From the NCBI RefSeq assembly GCF_900323885.1, contig NZ_OOHJ01000018.1, positions 3,025,001 through 3,089,000 on the forward strand: DNA of 64,000 bases, given 5' to 3'. The notes beneath the pieces were generated by a model. It made no database searches, had not been told where the DNA came from, and was given only the letters and a program-made list of their open reading frames with translations. This document shows, in pieces, positions 52,456-61,964 of the stretch; the first letter of the stretch is position 1; every line of letters starts with the position of its first letter. Made by a program: the position numbers and the translations under genes. This DNA is from [Actinomadura] parvosata subsp. kistnae (GTDB taxonomy: Bacteria; Actinomycetota; Actinomycetes; Streptosporangiales; Streptosporangiaceae).

Positions 52456-53301
52456 CTCGTGCTCCTTCTATGGCCAGATTGGTCAGGTTCGTGTCCCACT
52501 TCACCAGCTCATGACCGTCGTACACAAGAGGTCTAGACAGGTCTGTACCGAGTCCGTGGGGGCGGGTGATGATTATCGGCGTGCATTACAAATGCTATTG
52601 AAATGTTGTCATCCTGAAATCGTGAGAATACGCGACGCGGGGAAGGGGTCCTGCTTTCTGGGTCCCCTCGTCGGCGGATTTATCGACGTACGAGGGCTTG
52701 CGGGGTTTCCGGCGCGACGGCCGAGAGCTTGGCGCGATTCCGGTGCGGCCCCCTGGGCTTCGCTCACTCTCCGCCATCTGCTACCCACCAAGCGTCAGCT
52801 TGGGTGGCACGTCCTGCTCGTGTGCGGGGTGCGCCTGGTCGCGGGCGGGATCGTCCTGGTCGCGCGTGGAATGTGACCTCCTGGTGCGTGGGCGCGACCT
52901 CCTTGTCCGTGGGATTCGGTCCTATTCGCGGGGGCGGGGACGGGACCGCCTCGCGCGTGGGACGGGGACTTCCTCGCAGGTAGGACGTGGACTTCCTCGC
53001 GCGTCGGGCGGGGACTTCCTCGCGCGTGGGACGTGGACTTCCTCGCGCGTCGGGCGGGGACTTCCTCGCACGTGGGACGTGGACTTCCTCGCACGTCGGG
53101 CGGGGACTTCCTCGCACGTCGGGCGGGGACTTCCTCGCACGTCGGGCGGGGACTTCCTCGCACGTGGAGAGGGACCTCGTCGCACGTGGAACGCGTCCTA
53201 CTCGTGGGCGGGGGTGCGAGCTACTCGCACGTGGGATGCGACCTCCCCCTCGGCCTCACCTGCGAGATGCGTCGTCCTACTCGCGGGTAAGGTCAGGTTC
53301 T
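52456..53301. other. Intergenic region with 23-bp repeat array
   Basis: 845 bases between divergent acs and the Fic-like gene. The first ~300 bases hold the acs promoter side, including an AT-richer stretch around 52565-52630; the rest is low-complexity repeat. Open frames on both strands here encode RKSPPDARGSPRPT-type repeats and are not believed. Confidence 0.6.
52965..53170. repeat. 23-bp tandem repeat, about nine copies
   Basis: The unit GGACTTCCTCGCACGTCGGG plus CGG recurs with period 23. It alternates at first between GTCGGGCGG and GTGGGACGT endings, then becomes homogeneous over the last copies. Degenerate relatives extend on both sides (52840-53260). There are no spacers, so it is not a CRISPR. 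Confidence 0.9.
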
Positions 53302-54087
53302 GTGAGTGACCCAGACCCGCTGGCCGTCATCGCCCAGCTCCCAGGAGTCCCGGAGGCGGTGGACGAGGCCAGGCAGGCCGTCGACCGGCTCTACCGCCAC
53401 CGTGTCCTGCGCCGGGCCAGCCCCGCGGTGTCCACCGAGTCGTCCCTGCGCGGGGCGCGCGCCTCGGCCGCCATCGAGGGCGCGGACGTGCCCCTCGACG
53501 TCCTGCGCCGCGACGAGGCCCACGACCCGCTCGTGCAGGGGGCGCTGCGCGCGTCCGCCGAGATGGGCAGGCTGGGCTCGACCTGGAGGAAGGCGCCCAG
53601 GCAGGTGCTCGCCCGGCTGCACGCGGTCGCCGCCGCCGGCCTCGCCCCGCAGGAAGCGCTCGGCCGCCCCCGCGCCACAGACGACGCCCCCGACCCGCTC
53701 GCCCTCGGCCCGTCCCTGAGCGCCGTCGACACCGCGGCCCGCATGGAGGGCCTGCTCAGCCTGCTCTCGAACCCCACCAAGGCCCCCGCGATCGTGCTCG
53801 CCGCCGTGGTGCACGCCGAACTGGCGGTGCTGCGGCCGTTCGGGACGGCCGACGGGATCGTGGCCCGCGCGGCCGGGCGGCTGACGCTCGTCGAGTACGG
53901 GCTCGACCCGAAATCGCTGGTGGCGGTGGAGGTGGGGCACCTGGAGCTGCCGTACGCGGAGGCGCTGCGCGCCTACCTGGGGGGCTCACCGGAGGGCGTC
54001 GCCGCCTGGGTACAACACTGTGCCTCCGCGGTAACCCTCGGAGTCCGCGAGACGACCGCGATCTGTGAGGCCATGCAGCGCGGCTGA
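53302..54087 (+). CDS. Fic-fold protein with degenerate active site
   Basis: A 261-aa protein. The N-terminal segment GARASAAIEGADVPLDVLRRDEA matches the Fic inhibitory helix motif (S/T)xxxEG. The expected core HPFxxGNGRxxR is present only as LRPFGTADGIVARAAGRLTL, so the catalytic His is Leu and the GNGR loop is lost. AMP-transfer is therefore unlikely; a binding or regulatory role is inferred. GTG 53302 starts it. A protein of this kind occurs beside the Tad cluster in streptomycetes, as far as I recall. Confidence 0.7.
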   Translation: MSDPDPLAVIAQLPGVPEAVDEARQAVDRLYRHRVLRRASPAVSTESSLRGARASAAIEGADVPLDVLRRDEAHDPLVQGALRASAEMGRLGSTWRKAPRQVLARLHAVAAAGLAPQEALGRPRATDDAPDPLALGPSLSAVDTAARMEGLLSLLSNPTKAPAIVLAAVVHAELAVLRPFGTADGIVARAAGRLTLVEYGLDPKSLVAVEVGHLELPYAEALRAYLGGSPEGVAAWVQHCASAVTLGVRETTAICEAMQRG

Positions 54088-54400
54088 CGCCTGGATGCGC
54101 GTTCGTGACATAGCTGACGGCGTCCCAGTCATGGAACGCCGTCTGCCGGTGCATCACACCGGGTTACCAAGCGTGCACCTCAATCCGTCGGAGCGGGTCA
54201 AGCCCGTCACGACGCGCCTCCCGCGGCTGGTCGCACGTGGGTGCCCGGCTGATGCACCCGGACAAGTGGTCCGTGTCCCCTTTCTACGACGGATCCGCCC
54301 TGATGGGAACCCCTCGGACCAAGACCTTTACCCATGCATGGCCCGACCGCTCCCGCTCCGGCCCGCCCGCCTCCCACCGCCTCGGTTATCAACCTGTGAC

Positions 54401-54431
54401 GATCACTCTCCGTGATCTCCTTTATGTGATC
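54401..54431. promoter_or_regulatory. GATCAC/GTGATC repeated motif in the Tad upstream region
   Basis: GATCAC (54401) and GTGATC (54412) form an inverted repeat with a 5-base centre, and a third GTGATC lies at 54426. It sits in the only AT-richer part of the gap, so it may be an operator. The regulator is unknown. Confidence 0.4.
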
Positions 54432-54568
54432 GTTATCGGGTGGCGAAAAAACTTGGCGAAAATGCGAGATTGCTGCTCGACGAAACTCGCGTCGATCGGG
54501 CAGCATACGGTGGTATCGCCCGAAACTGGAGCGCCCTCGTACGGGATTGCTTTGCAAGTCCCTTGCCA

Positions 54569-54614
54569 GGCTCCGGTCCAGTGATGAAAGCTTTCTTCTG
54601 AAACGGGACCGGCT
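54569..54614. other. Stem-loop before the C-rich region
   Basis: CCGGTCC pairs with GGACCGG across ~26 bases that contain the palindrome GAAAGCTTTC. It could be a terminator or an RNA structure; no known riboswitch consensus was recognised. Confidence 0.4.
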
Positions 54615-55504
54615 CTACCCCCCCGGAGCCGGACCGATCAGGCGACCCCGCTCTCCCCCCGGCGGGGGTCGCCCCTTTTCCCGCCCCACCCACCACGCTC
54701 CGCCCCAGGCCCCCCAGCCACCACCCACCCCGAACCGCCACTACCCCACCGCGAACCGCCGCCTTCAGCCGGCCTCAGGCCCGCTATCTCAGCCTCGGGC
54801 CCGTCTCACATATCCCGGCGGTCAGCCCGCCGCGGACCGCCGCCCCCAGCCGGCCTCAAGCCCCAATCTCAGCCTCGGGCCCGTCCCACATACCTCAGCG
54901 GTCAGCCCGCCGCGGATCACCGTCCTCAGCTGGTCGCGGGCCTCAGCCTCAGGCCGACCCCAGCCTCAGGGCCGCCCGGAGCTCGTGTGCCGAGGCCCGT
55001 ACCCCTGGTCGCCGACCCTCGCCCAAGCCCCGGTCCCAACCTAGGCCTCCAGGTCCGACCCAGTGCGGGCACTCAGCCCAGCCCCAATGTCGGCCATCGC
55101 CCCCCGGCCCCTTGCTTCGGCCCCGCCCTCTCGGCCCCGCGGCCCTCGCCCTGGCACCACATTCCGGCTCCAGCCTGTGCGCCCCGGCCCAGCCCCTGCC
55201 CGGTCGTCGGCCTCCGCCTGCGCGTGCCCAGCGGCCCCAGCTCTCGGCCTCCAGCCCAGCACGCTCCAGCGCGTGTACCTCACCCTGGCCCTCGCGCGGT
55301 CATCGGCCTCGCCCTGGCTCCGTCCTGGCACTACGCCCCGGCCTTCGCCCCGGCGCCACGCTCCCACCCAGCTTGTGCGCCCCAAGGCGGCCTTTGCCCG
55401 GCCGTCGGCCCCCGGCCGTCGGCCCCCGGCCCCATGCCTCGCCCTCCCGGCCGGTCCGGTGCTGCCGTTGTGTGTCATGACGACTCCTCTCATAGCCTTC
55501 ATGC

Positions 55505-55594
55505 CTTGCCCTCGGCTCGGCCCTTGCCCTCGGCTCGGCCCTTGCCCTCGGCCCGGCCCTTGCCCTCGGCCCGGCCCTTGCCCTCGGCCCGGCC
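55505..55594. repeat. 18-bp tandem repeat, five copies
   Basis: CTTGCCCTCGGCTCGGCC and its variant with CCCGGCC repeat five times in a row. One frame reads LPSARP repeatedly. It is probably slippage within the C-rich spacer. Confidence 0.9.
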
Positions 55595-56355
55595 CTTGCC
55601 CCGGCCGGCGGCCCCACCTGCCCATGCCCCAGCGGCCCAGCCCTCAGCCCCTCTCAGCCCCAGCCCAGCCCCCGCCTAATCATCGGCTCGCTGCCCCTGG
55701 CCCAGGCTTCGGCCCCCACCCCCTCGGCCCTCGCCCCCGGCACTTCGCCCTCTCGCCCTCCACCTCTCGTCGGCTTCCTGCTGCAGCCGCCCTTCACCGG
55801 GCGCCCGCCCCTCCGCTCCCTCCGCCAACGGCCATCACCGCCTCGCCGCGCCTACCGGGTTTATGCGCACCCCTGCGTCCGCGCTCGGCACCCGTACCCT
55901 GAGCCCGCATGCCGCGCCTGCGCTCGCACCTCCGCTCGTGCGCCTGCATGCCGCACCGCATTCCGCCCCTCGTCCACGTGCCATCTCGCAACCCACCTGC
56001 GTCCTGCCGCGCCTGCCTTCCGCACGCCCCAGCACGCCCTCACCCGAGAACAAGCGCCCACGAACCAGGCACCGCCCCTACCGTCAGCACGCCTTCCACC
56101 CGCAAACACGCGCCCACCCACCAGCACCCCCATCCGCGAGCATGCCCCCCGTGAGCACGCCCGCGAGCACGCCCCTCTCGCGAGCACGCCCCCGCAGCAC
56201 GCTCGACCTGTCGGCGGCCAGCACGCGCCCGCGCCAGCATGCGCCCACCACCAGCACAGGCGCCCCTCAGACCACGCGGGCCAACCCGCCCGAAAAGCAG
56301 GCCCACCAGCCCAATCCAGGCCCAGGACCCAACACAGGCCCCCAACCACGCCGCG

Positions 56356-56364
56356 TTATCCACA
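56356..56364 (+). other. Perfect DnaA box
   Basis: TTATCCACA, the strongest DnaA consensus, stands alone 120 bases before the CpaE-like start. A second perfect box is at 61832. Confidence 0.5.
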
Positions 56365-56484
56365 GCCCGCCCACCCGGACCCACCCTCATCCCCAGAACC
56401 CGATTCGGCCGCACCCCTCCGCCCCCACCTCCACCAAACTCGGCCTCCCAACAGCCCAACCCCCGCCACCACCGGGAGGCCGAC

Positions 56485-57527
56485 ATGCACCGCCCCTTGG
56501 CCATCACCGAAGACCCCGCCCTCCTCGACGACCTGGTCCGCATAGCCGCCGCAGCAGGCGCCCAGCTCAACGTGGCCCCACCCCCGCCCACGCCCGCCCG
56601 TTCTGGAACCTCGCCCCACTGATCGCCATAGGCGCCGACCAGGCAGAGCCGGTGGCAGCCACCTCACCCCCACCCAGAGACCAGGTCCTCCTAGTGACCA
56701 GAGACACCGAAGACCCGGACACGTGGCGAAAATGCGTAGCAGTAGGGGCTCAATCACTCGTGACCCTCCCCACCGACGAACGCCACCTGGTGGACAGATT
56801 CGCCGACGCCATGGACCCCGACCCCCGCTCAGGCGCCGTGATCTGCCTGATAGGCGGCCGAGGCGGCGCAGGCGCGAGCGTCCTGGCAGCGTGCCTGGCC
56901 CTGCGAGCCTCGACCGACCACCTCCGCACCCTCCTGGTGGACGCCGACCCGCTGGGCGGCGGCATAGACGCGCTACTGGGCCACGAGGAGGCGACGGGCG
57001 CCCGCTGGGCGGACCTGGTGGCCAGGGAAGGCAGGATCAACTCCAGCGCGTTGCAGGCGGCCCTCCCGGCGTTCGGCGACCTGGCTGTCCTCTCCTTCCA
57101 CAGAGGCGACGTCGACGCGATCCCCCCTCAAGCCATGCGCTCGGTCCTCGAGGCAGGCAGCCGGGGCTTCGACCTGGTGGTCGTGGACCTCCCCAGGCAC
57201 CTCGACCCGTCCGCGACGGAGGCCCTGTCCAGAGCGAGATCCACCCTGCTGGTGGCCACCGCGGACGTTCGCGGCATCCTGTCGGCCGTCCAGGTCTTGT
57301 CGGAGCTGCGCGAGCACACGGCCGACATCCGGGCGATCCTCCGCCCGGGCATCCTGGACGACGACACGGCCATGACGGCTCTCGGCATCCCCTCGGCTGG
57401 CACCCTGCCCGACCAGCCCAGGCTCACGGCCACCCTCAACCGGGGCGAGCTCCCAAGACTGGGCCCCCGCACCGTTCTGGGCGCCCTCTGCACGTCCCTC
57501 CTCCGAGACCTCCTGCCCCCCTCATGA
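56485..57527 (+). pseudogene. CpaE-like/septum-site ATPase (Rv3660c-like), interrupted by -1 frameshift
   Basis: ATG 56485 with GGGAGG upstream opens MHRPLAITEDPALLDDLVRIAAAAG..LNVAPP. Homology then continues one frame over with ARPFWNLAPLIAIGADQAE and the MinD/CpaE-like part: AVICLIGGRGGAGASVLAACLAL (deviant P-loop without Lys, as in Rv3660c), LLVDADPLGGGIDALLG and FDLVVVDLPRHLD. One extra C in the CCCCC run at 56581-56585 gives a normal 347-aa protein. CpaE-like proteins localise the Tad pilus machine and can affect septum placement. Its stop overlaps a possible CpaF start (ATGA at 57524). Confidence 0.8.
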
Positions 57528-58742
57528 TCCAACACCCCACCACCCTCAGCCCCCGGAAGCGCCCGCCCGGCAACCGTCCCCCTCAAGCTCTCCCATCTCC
57601 CCAGAGCTGGTGGAGGCGGTACGCGTACGCCTGGCCAGAACGGGCACGGAGCCCACCGCCGCCCAGGTGGCCCTGGCCTTGAGGGCCGAGAAGTCCGTCT
57701 ACGGCGACGCAGAGATCCTCGCGATCGCCCGTGCCCTGTGCGCCGACCTGATAGGCGCAGGCCCTCTGGAGCCTCTCCTGGCCCGCCCGGACGTGACGGA
57801 CGTCCTGGTCAACGGCCCACGAGAGGTCTGGACAGACGACGGCACCGGCCTGCACCGCACCCCGATCACCTTCACCGACGACGGCTCCGTCCGCCGCCTG
57901 GCCCAGCGCCTCGCGACCGCGGCCGGCAGACGCCTCGACGACGCCTCCCCGTACGTGGACGCCCGCCTCCCCGGCGGCGTACGCCTCCACGCCGTGCTCC
58001 CCCGGTCGCCTCCGGCGGCACCTGCATCTCCCTCCGCCTGCCACCCCGCCGCGCCTTCACCCTGAACGACCTCGTAACGGCGGGCACGGTCACCCAGGCC
58101 GCGATCCCGGTGCTCACCGCCATGGTCACCTCCAGGCTCGCCTTCCTCGTCACGGGCGGCACAGGCACGGGCAAGACCACGCTCCTGTCCGCCCTCCTCT
58201 CCCTGGCCGACCCAACAGACCGCCTCCTTCTGGTCGAGGACTCAGCCGAGCTCCGCCCCCTCCACCCTCACGTGGTCCGCCTGGAAACCCGCCCGGCCAA
58301 CCTGGAGGGCGCCGGCGGCGTAAGCCTGCGCGACCTCGTACGCCAGGCACTCAGAATGCGCCCCGACCGCCTGGTGGTCGGAGAGGTACGAGGCCCCGAA
58401 GTTGTCGACCTCCTGGCCGCCCTGAACACAGGCCACGAGGGCGGCTGCGGCACCCTCCACGCGAACACGGCAGCCGACGTCCCCCCACGCCTGGAGGCTC
58501 TGGGCTGCGCGGCAGGCCTCTCAAGAGAGGCGGTACACAGCCAACTGGCAGCAGCCCTCGACGCGGTCATCCACCTGACACGAGGCCGCCCCGACGGCCG
58601 AAGACGCATAGCCGAAATCTGCCTCCTCTCCAGAACACCGACCGGCCTGGTCGAATCCATCCCGGCCCTCACCTTCGACCCCCAAGGCCACACCCACCCC
58701 GGCCCCGGCTACACCGCCCTAACCCAACGAACCCAACTCTGA
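57524..58742 (+). pseudogene. cpaF: CpaF/TadA secretion ATPase, interrupted by -1 frameshift(s)
   Basis: The first part (from GTG 57610 or, with another one-base correction, ATG 57524) has CADLIGAGPLEPLLARPDVTDVLVNGP and DASPYVDARLPGGVRLHAVL. After the CCCCC run at 57999-58003 the frame changes to PVASGGTCISLRLPPRRAFTL, Walker A TGGTGTGKTTLLSAL, LVEDSAELRPLHPHVVRLE and GHEGGCGTLHAN, with the His box. A sixth C makes a continuous ~377-aa CpaF. A second CCCCC run at 57550-57554 would, if six long, link ATG 57524 to the same frame. It powers pilin assembly at the inner face of the membrane. Confidence 0.85.
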
Positions 58743-59160
58743 CACCCACCCGCCCAGCCCACCCGCCCAGCCCACCCGCCCAGCCCACCCGCCCAGCCCA
58801 CCCGTTCAGCCCGCCCGTTCAGCCCGCCTCGGTCCGCCAGTTCCGTTCGTGCGCCCGCACCCGCCAACCAGCCCGCCCAATCCGGCCAGCTCGCCGAACC
58901 GCCCAACCCAGTCCGGTACCCCGCCCACCAACCAGCCCGGCTCCGCCCCCAGTCTGGCCCAGCACCTCCGTCCGCTCGGCCGCACCTACCAACAAGCCCG
59001 CCCAGCCCAACGCAGTTCGCCACCTCGCATCCGCCAGCCCAGCCCGGCCCGCAGTCGAGCCCGGCCCGCCGGCCCAGTGCGGCGCGCCAACTCAGCCCGT
59101 CCGCCAGCCCGCACCGCCCACCCGCCCCGAAAAGGGAGAGCCGAAGAGAAAAGGAGCCCG
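58743..59160. other. 418-base gap with 14-bp tandem repeats
   Basis: CCCGCCCAGCCCAC repeats about four times and then degenerates (CCCGTTCAGCCCGC) from 58746 to 58828, immediately after the CpaF stop. The rest is C-rich with no frame of interest. The TadB ribosome site AAAAGGAG is at its end. Confidence 0.7.
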
Positions 59161-59913
59161 ATGACCAGCGCCGTGATAGCCGCGCTGTCCGCAGCCTGCG
59201 CCATATGGCTGTGGACAGGCCCCACCCCAGCCACAACCCGCCTGAACAAGCTGCTGCTCTCACCGACCCCGGGCCCACCCTCCTGGGCATCCATGCTCAA
59301 ACGGCTCACTCACGCCACCACGATCACCGGCACCATCACGGGCAGCATCCCCGCCACCCCAGCCCGCCGCGCCGACGCCTGGCGCCGAGCGTCGATCGAG
59401 CTGTGCCAAGCCCTCGCAGCCGAACTCTCCGCCGGCCGCACCGCGAGCGATTCCCTGACCAGAGCCATCACAGCGGTGGACCTCCCCGACCCCGACCTTC
59501 TACGCCCTGTCATCGCGGCCGCAAGGGACGGCGGCGACGTGGCAGCGGCCCTGACTTCGTCAGCCCCTCAAGAAGGAGGCGAAGGAATCCGCCAGTTGGC
59601 GGCATGCTGGGAGGTCAGTACTACGGCAGGCGCAGCTCTGGCCGCGTTGGTGGACCGGGTCGCGCATACGCTACGAGCCGCCCAGGCCCATCGTCAGGAC
59701 GTCGCGGCACAGCTGGCAGGCCCCCGCACCACGGCCCGCATGCTGGCCGTCCTTCCAGCACTGGGTCTCCTCATGGCCGCAGCCCTGAACATGCACCCCC
59801 TGTCCTTCCTGCTCGGCACCTTCCCCGGCCTCATGTGCCTGATGACCGGCATCACCCTGGACGTCTGCGGCCTGTGGTGGACCAACCGCATGGCCACCCA
59901 CGCCCAGACCTGA
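59161..59913 (+). CDS. TadB-like type II secretion F-domain protein
   Basis: A 250-aa membrane protein. It has an N-terminal helix (VIAALSAACAIWLW), a cytoplasmic T2SSF domain (RRASIELCQALAAELSAGRTASDSLTRAI .. LAACWEVSTTAGAALAALVDRVAHTLR) and C-terminal helices (LAVLPALGLLMAAALNMHPLSFLLG; FPGLMCLMTGITLDVCGLWW). With TadC it forms the platform of the Flp pilus machine. ATG 59161 has AAGGAG upstream. It corresponds to Rv3658c. Confidence 0.88.
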   Translation: MTSAVIAALSAACAIWLWTGPTPATTRLNKLLLSPTPGPPSWASMLKRLTHATTITGTITGSIPATPARRADAWRRASIELCQALAAELSAGRTASDSLTRAITAVDLPDPDLLRPVIAAARDGGDVAAALTSSAPQEGGEGIRQLAACWEVSTTAGAALAALVDRVAHTLRAAQAHRQDVAAQLAGPRTTARMLAVLPALGLLMAAALNMHPLSFLLGTFPGLMCLMTGITLDVCGLWWTNRMATHAQT

Positions 59914-59927
59914 CCGATCGGACCCCG

Positions 59928-60746
59928 ATGTTCCAGCTTCTCTCGGCCATCTGCGCCACGTTGTCCGCCTGGCTCTGGCTCTCCCCCCGAACACCCGCCG
60001 ACCGCCTGACCAAGCTCCACCCCCCGAAAAGAACATCAACCTCCCACCCAACAGCAAAACCCCATGAGACACCCCACCTCCCTCCAAACCCCCTCGACCT
60101 CCCACCCTGGCAACCCCCAACCCAGGCCCCTCCCCGCCTCGGCTGGCTGACCCGCAGAACAGCCCTCCCCGCCACCTGCGTCGGCCTACTCTCCGCCCTC
60201 CTGATCGGAGGCACCCCAGGAGCCCTGGCAGCCCTCCTCATCACCCCTGCGACAGCCCTGTTCCTCCACAGAAGACAACCCTCGCAATCCCACCTGGACC
60301 GCCAGCGCACAGCCGCCGACCTCCCGTTCGCAGCCGACCTGATGACCGCTTGCCTACGAGCGGGCCGCCCAGTGGCCGCCGCCACCGAAACCACCGCCAA
60401 GGCGATAGGCGGCCCCGTAGGCGAACGCCTGACATGGGCCAGCACCCAACTACGCCTGGGCGCCGACCCCGACCCCACCTGGGCCTCCCTGGCAAAGGAC
60501 CCTGCGATGGGCCAGCTGGCGCGCGCCATGAGCCGAGCAACCCAGAGCGGCGCCCCCATGGCCGACGTCCTGACCCGCCTGTCCGACGACGCCAGGGACG
60601 CCTCGAGAGCCACGGCCGTAGCAGCAGCAAGAAGCGTCGGCGTCAAGGCCGTAGCCCCGCTGGGCCTGTGCTTCCTCCCGGCCTTCGTCCTCCTGGGCAT
60701 CATCCCGGTAGTAGCCGGCCTCGCCTCAGCGATCGTCCTCCCCTAA
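59928..60746 (+). CDS. TadC-like type II secretion F-domain protein
   Basis: A 272-aa protein. An N-terminal helix (LLSAICATLSAWLWLS) resembles that of TadB, a Pro-rich linker follows, then helices (LPATCVGLLSALLIGGTPGALAALLITPATAL). The T2SSF domain shows DLPFAADLMTACLRAGRPVAAATETTAKAIGG and VLTRLSDDARDASRATAVAAARSVGVKAVAPLGLCFLPAFVLLGIIPVVAGL. ATG 59928 is 14 bases after the TadB stop. It corresponds to Rv3657c. Confidence 0.88.
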   Translation: MFQLLSAICATLSAWLWLSPRTPADRLTKLHPPKRTSTSHPTAKPHETPHLPPNPLDLPPWQPPTQAPPRLGWLTRRTALPATCVGLLSALLIGGTPGALAALLITPATALFLHRRQPSQSHLDRQRTAADLPFAADLMTACLRAGRPVAAATETTAKAIGGPVGERLTWASTQLRLGADPDPTWASLAKDPAMGQLARAMSRATQSGAPMADVLTRLSDDARDASRATAVAAARSVGVKAVAPLGLCFLPAFVLLGIIPVVAGLASAIVLP

Positions 60747-60805
60747 CTCTCAAACCAGCCCCAACGAGCCCCGCCGGACTGCTTTCCCACCAGAAACCCA
60801 ACCCA

Positions 60806-60877
60806 CCCCGCCTGACCGACCCCGCCTGACCGACCCCGCCTGACCGACCCCGCGTGACCGACCCCGCGTGACCGACC
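60806..60877. repeat. 14-bp tandem repeat, five copies
   Basis: CCCCGCCTGACCGA repeats three times and then twice as CCCCGCGTGACCGA, 60 bases after the TadC stop. The same period occurs after CpaF. Confidence 0.9.
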
Positions 60878-61831
60878 CCCGCCTGGCCGACTCGCGCCTG
60901 GCCACCCAGGCCTGGCTCACCCCGCCTAATCCCACCTCGCGAAACCAGGCCAAGCCGCACACACGCCTGCCACCGCGATCGCCGCCACGCCAGACCACCT
61001 GCGGAGCTTTGCCCCGTCCGGCTACGGCAAATCCACCCCGCCGCACTCACCCCGCTCCACCCACCCAGCCGCATCCAACCCGCGCGCCCACCCCGCCACG
61101 CCCACCCGGCCATGCCCACCAGAGTCACCGCCGCAGGGACCCGGCCACGCCGCCGGACCATGCATGCCACGTGCGGCTACGACGGCGCCGAGACACGCCA
61201 TGCGGAGGGCACCACGTCAGCTCACCACGGCGCCGAGGCGCGCCTGGCGGAGGGCGCCACGTCAGGCCCCGCGGCGACCGTCACGTCTGGGCCACCCCGC
61301 GCGGGGCCAAGTCACGTTTGGTCACGCCAAGGCCACCTCGCGCCATGCCAGATCCACCACAGTCACCGCCGCGGCGGTTCGGTCACGCCACATCAGTCCA
61401 TGCATGCCATGTCCGGCCACTACGGCACCGAGGCACATCTTGCGGAAGGCGCCACTTCAGGCCAATGCGGCCATTGCCACGCCACACCGACCGCGCCCGA
61501 CCATCCGCGCCAGACCAAGTCACGTCCGGCCATGTCAGCCCACCCCGCGCCCAGCTACGCCAGGCCACTGCGGCCACTGCCACGTCGGGCCACTCGCGCC
61601 GCACCATGCCACGTTGATCACCCATGCCATGCCGGTTCACCCCCACGCGAACCACGTCCCATGAAGGCGCTTGTCCCATGAAGGCGCCACCTCACGCGAA
61701 GGCGCCATGTCACGCGAAGGTGTCACATCGCGCCGCCGCATCCCCCCACACAGGGCCACCTCACGCCAAATCAGGCCGCCGCGCTAGGAGGCCGGGCCGG
61801 CCCTCCATAGCGGCACACCTTTCGGGCCCTC

Positions 61832-61840
61832 TTATCCACA
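61832..61840 (+). other. Perfect DnaA box
   Basis: TTATCCACA, 125 bases before the pilin start. A near match ATCCACA is 24 bases further on. Confidence 0.5.
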
Positions 61841-61964
61841 GGCCGACATCTGCCTTCCTGCCGCATCCACAGAACGCGGTTCGGTCCACAACTCCCACCC
61901 CCGCCTCGGACACCCTTGAACTCCCGCCGGACAAGACCCCGGCCCCGCAACCCCTGGAGGCAAG

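Larger units (their letters stand above)
54088..56484. other. 2.4-kb intergenic region, C-skewed and repetitive
   Basis: 54.1-54.6 kb is a lower-GC stretch likely to hold the promoter of the Tad operon. From 54.6 to 56.4 kb the plus strand is extremely C-rich and almost free of A/T words. Long open frames exist on both strands, but they encode only Pro/Ala/Ser/Arg/Leu text and share no family. I see no gene in it. Confidence 0.6.
60747..61964. other. 1.2-kb repetitive intergenic region
   Basis: It has the same C-rich style as the gap before the CpaE-like gene. It contains the 14-bp array at 60806-60877, three related ~44-base units (near 61182, 61230 and 61427, core GCACCGAGGC/GCGCCGAGGC..GGCGCCACGTCAGG) and repeated CATGAAGGCGC near 61660-61700. 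Frames here encode His/Pro/Arg-rich text and are rejected. Confidence 0.6.

Noticed and set aside
52965..53170. Possible CRISPR array
   Set aside because: Repeats are contiguous 23-bp units without unique spacers, and no cas gene is present.
54569..54614. Riboswitch, such as a c-di-GMP type, upstream of the Tad genes
   Set aside because: Only a simple stem-loop is visible and no conserved riboswitch core could be recognised; the nearest gene start is 1.9 kb away.
54620..56400. Long open frames on both strands
   Set aside because: They are products of C-skew with few stop words, contain only Pro/Ala/Ser/Arg/Leu text, have no ribosome sites at likely starts and match no family I know.
56356..61840. 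Chromosomal origin suggested by DnaA boxes
   Set aside because: Only two perfect boxes, no cluster, and no dnaA, dnaN or parAB neighbourhood.
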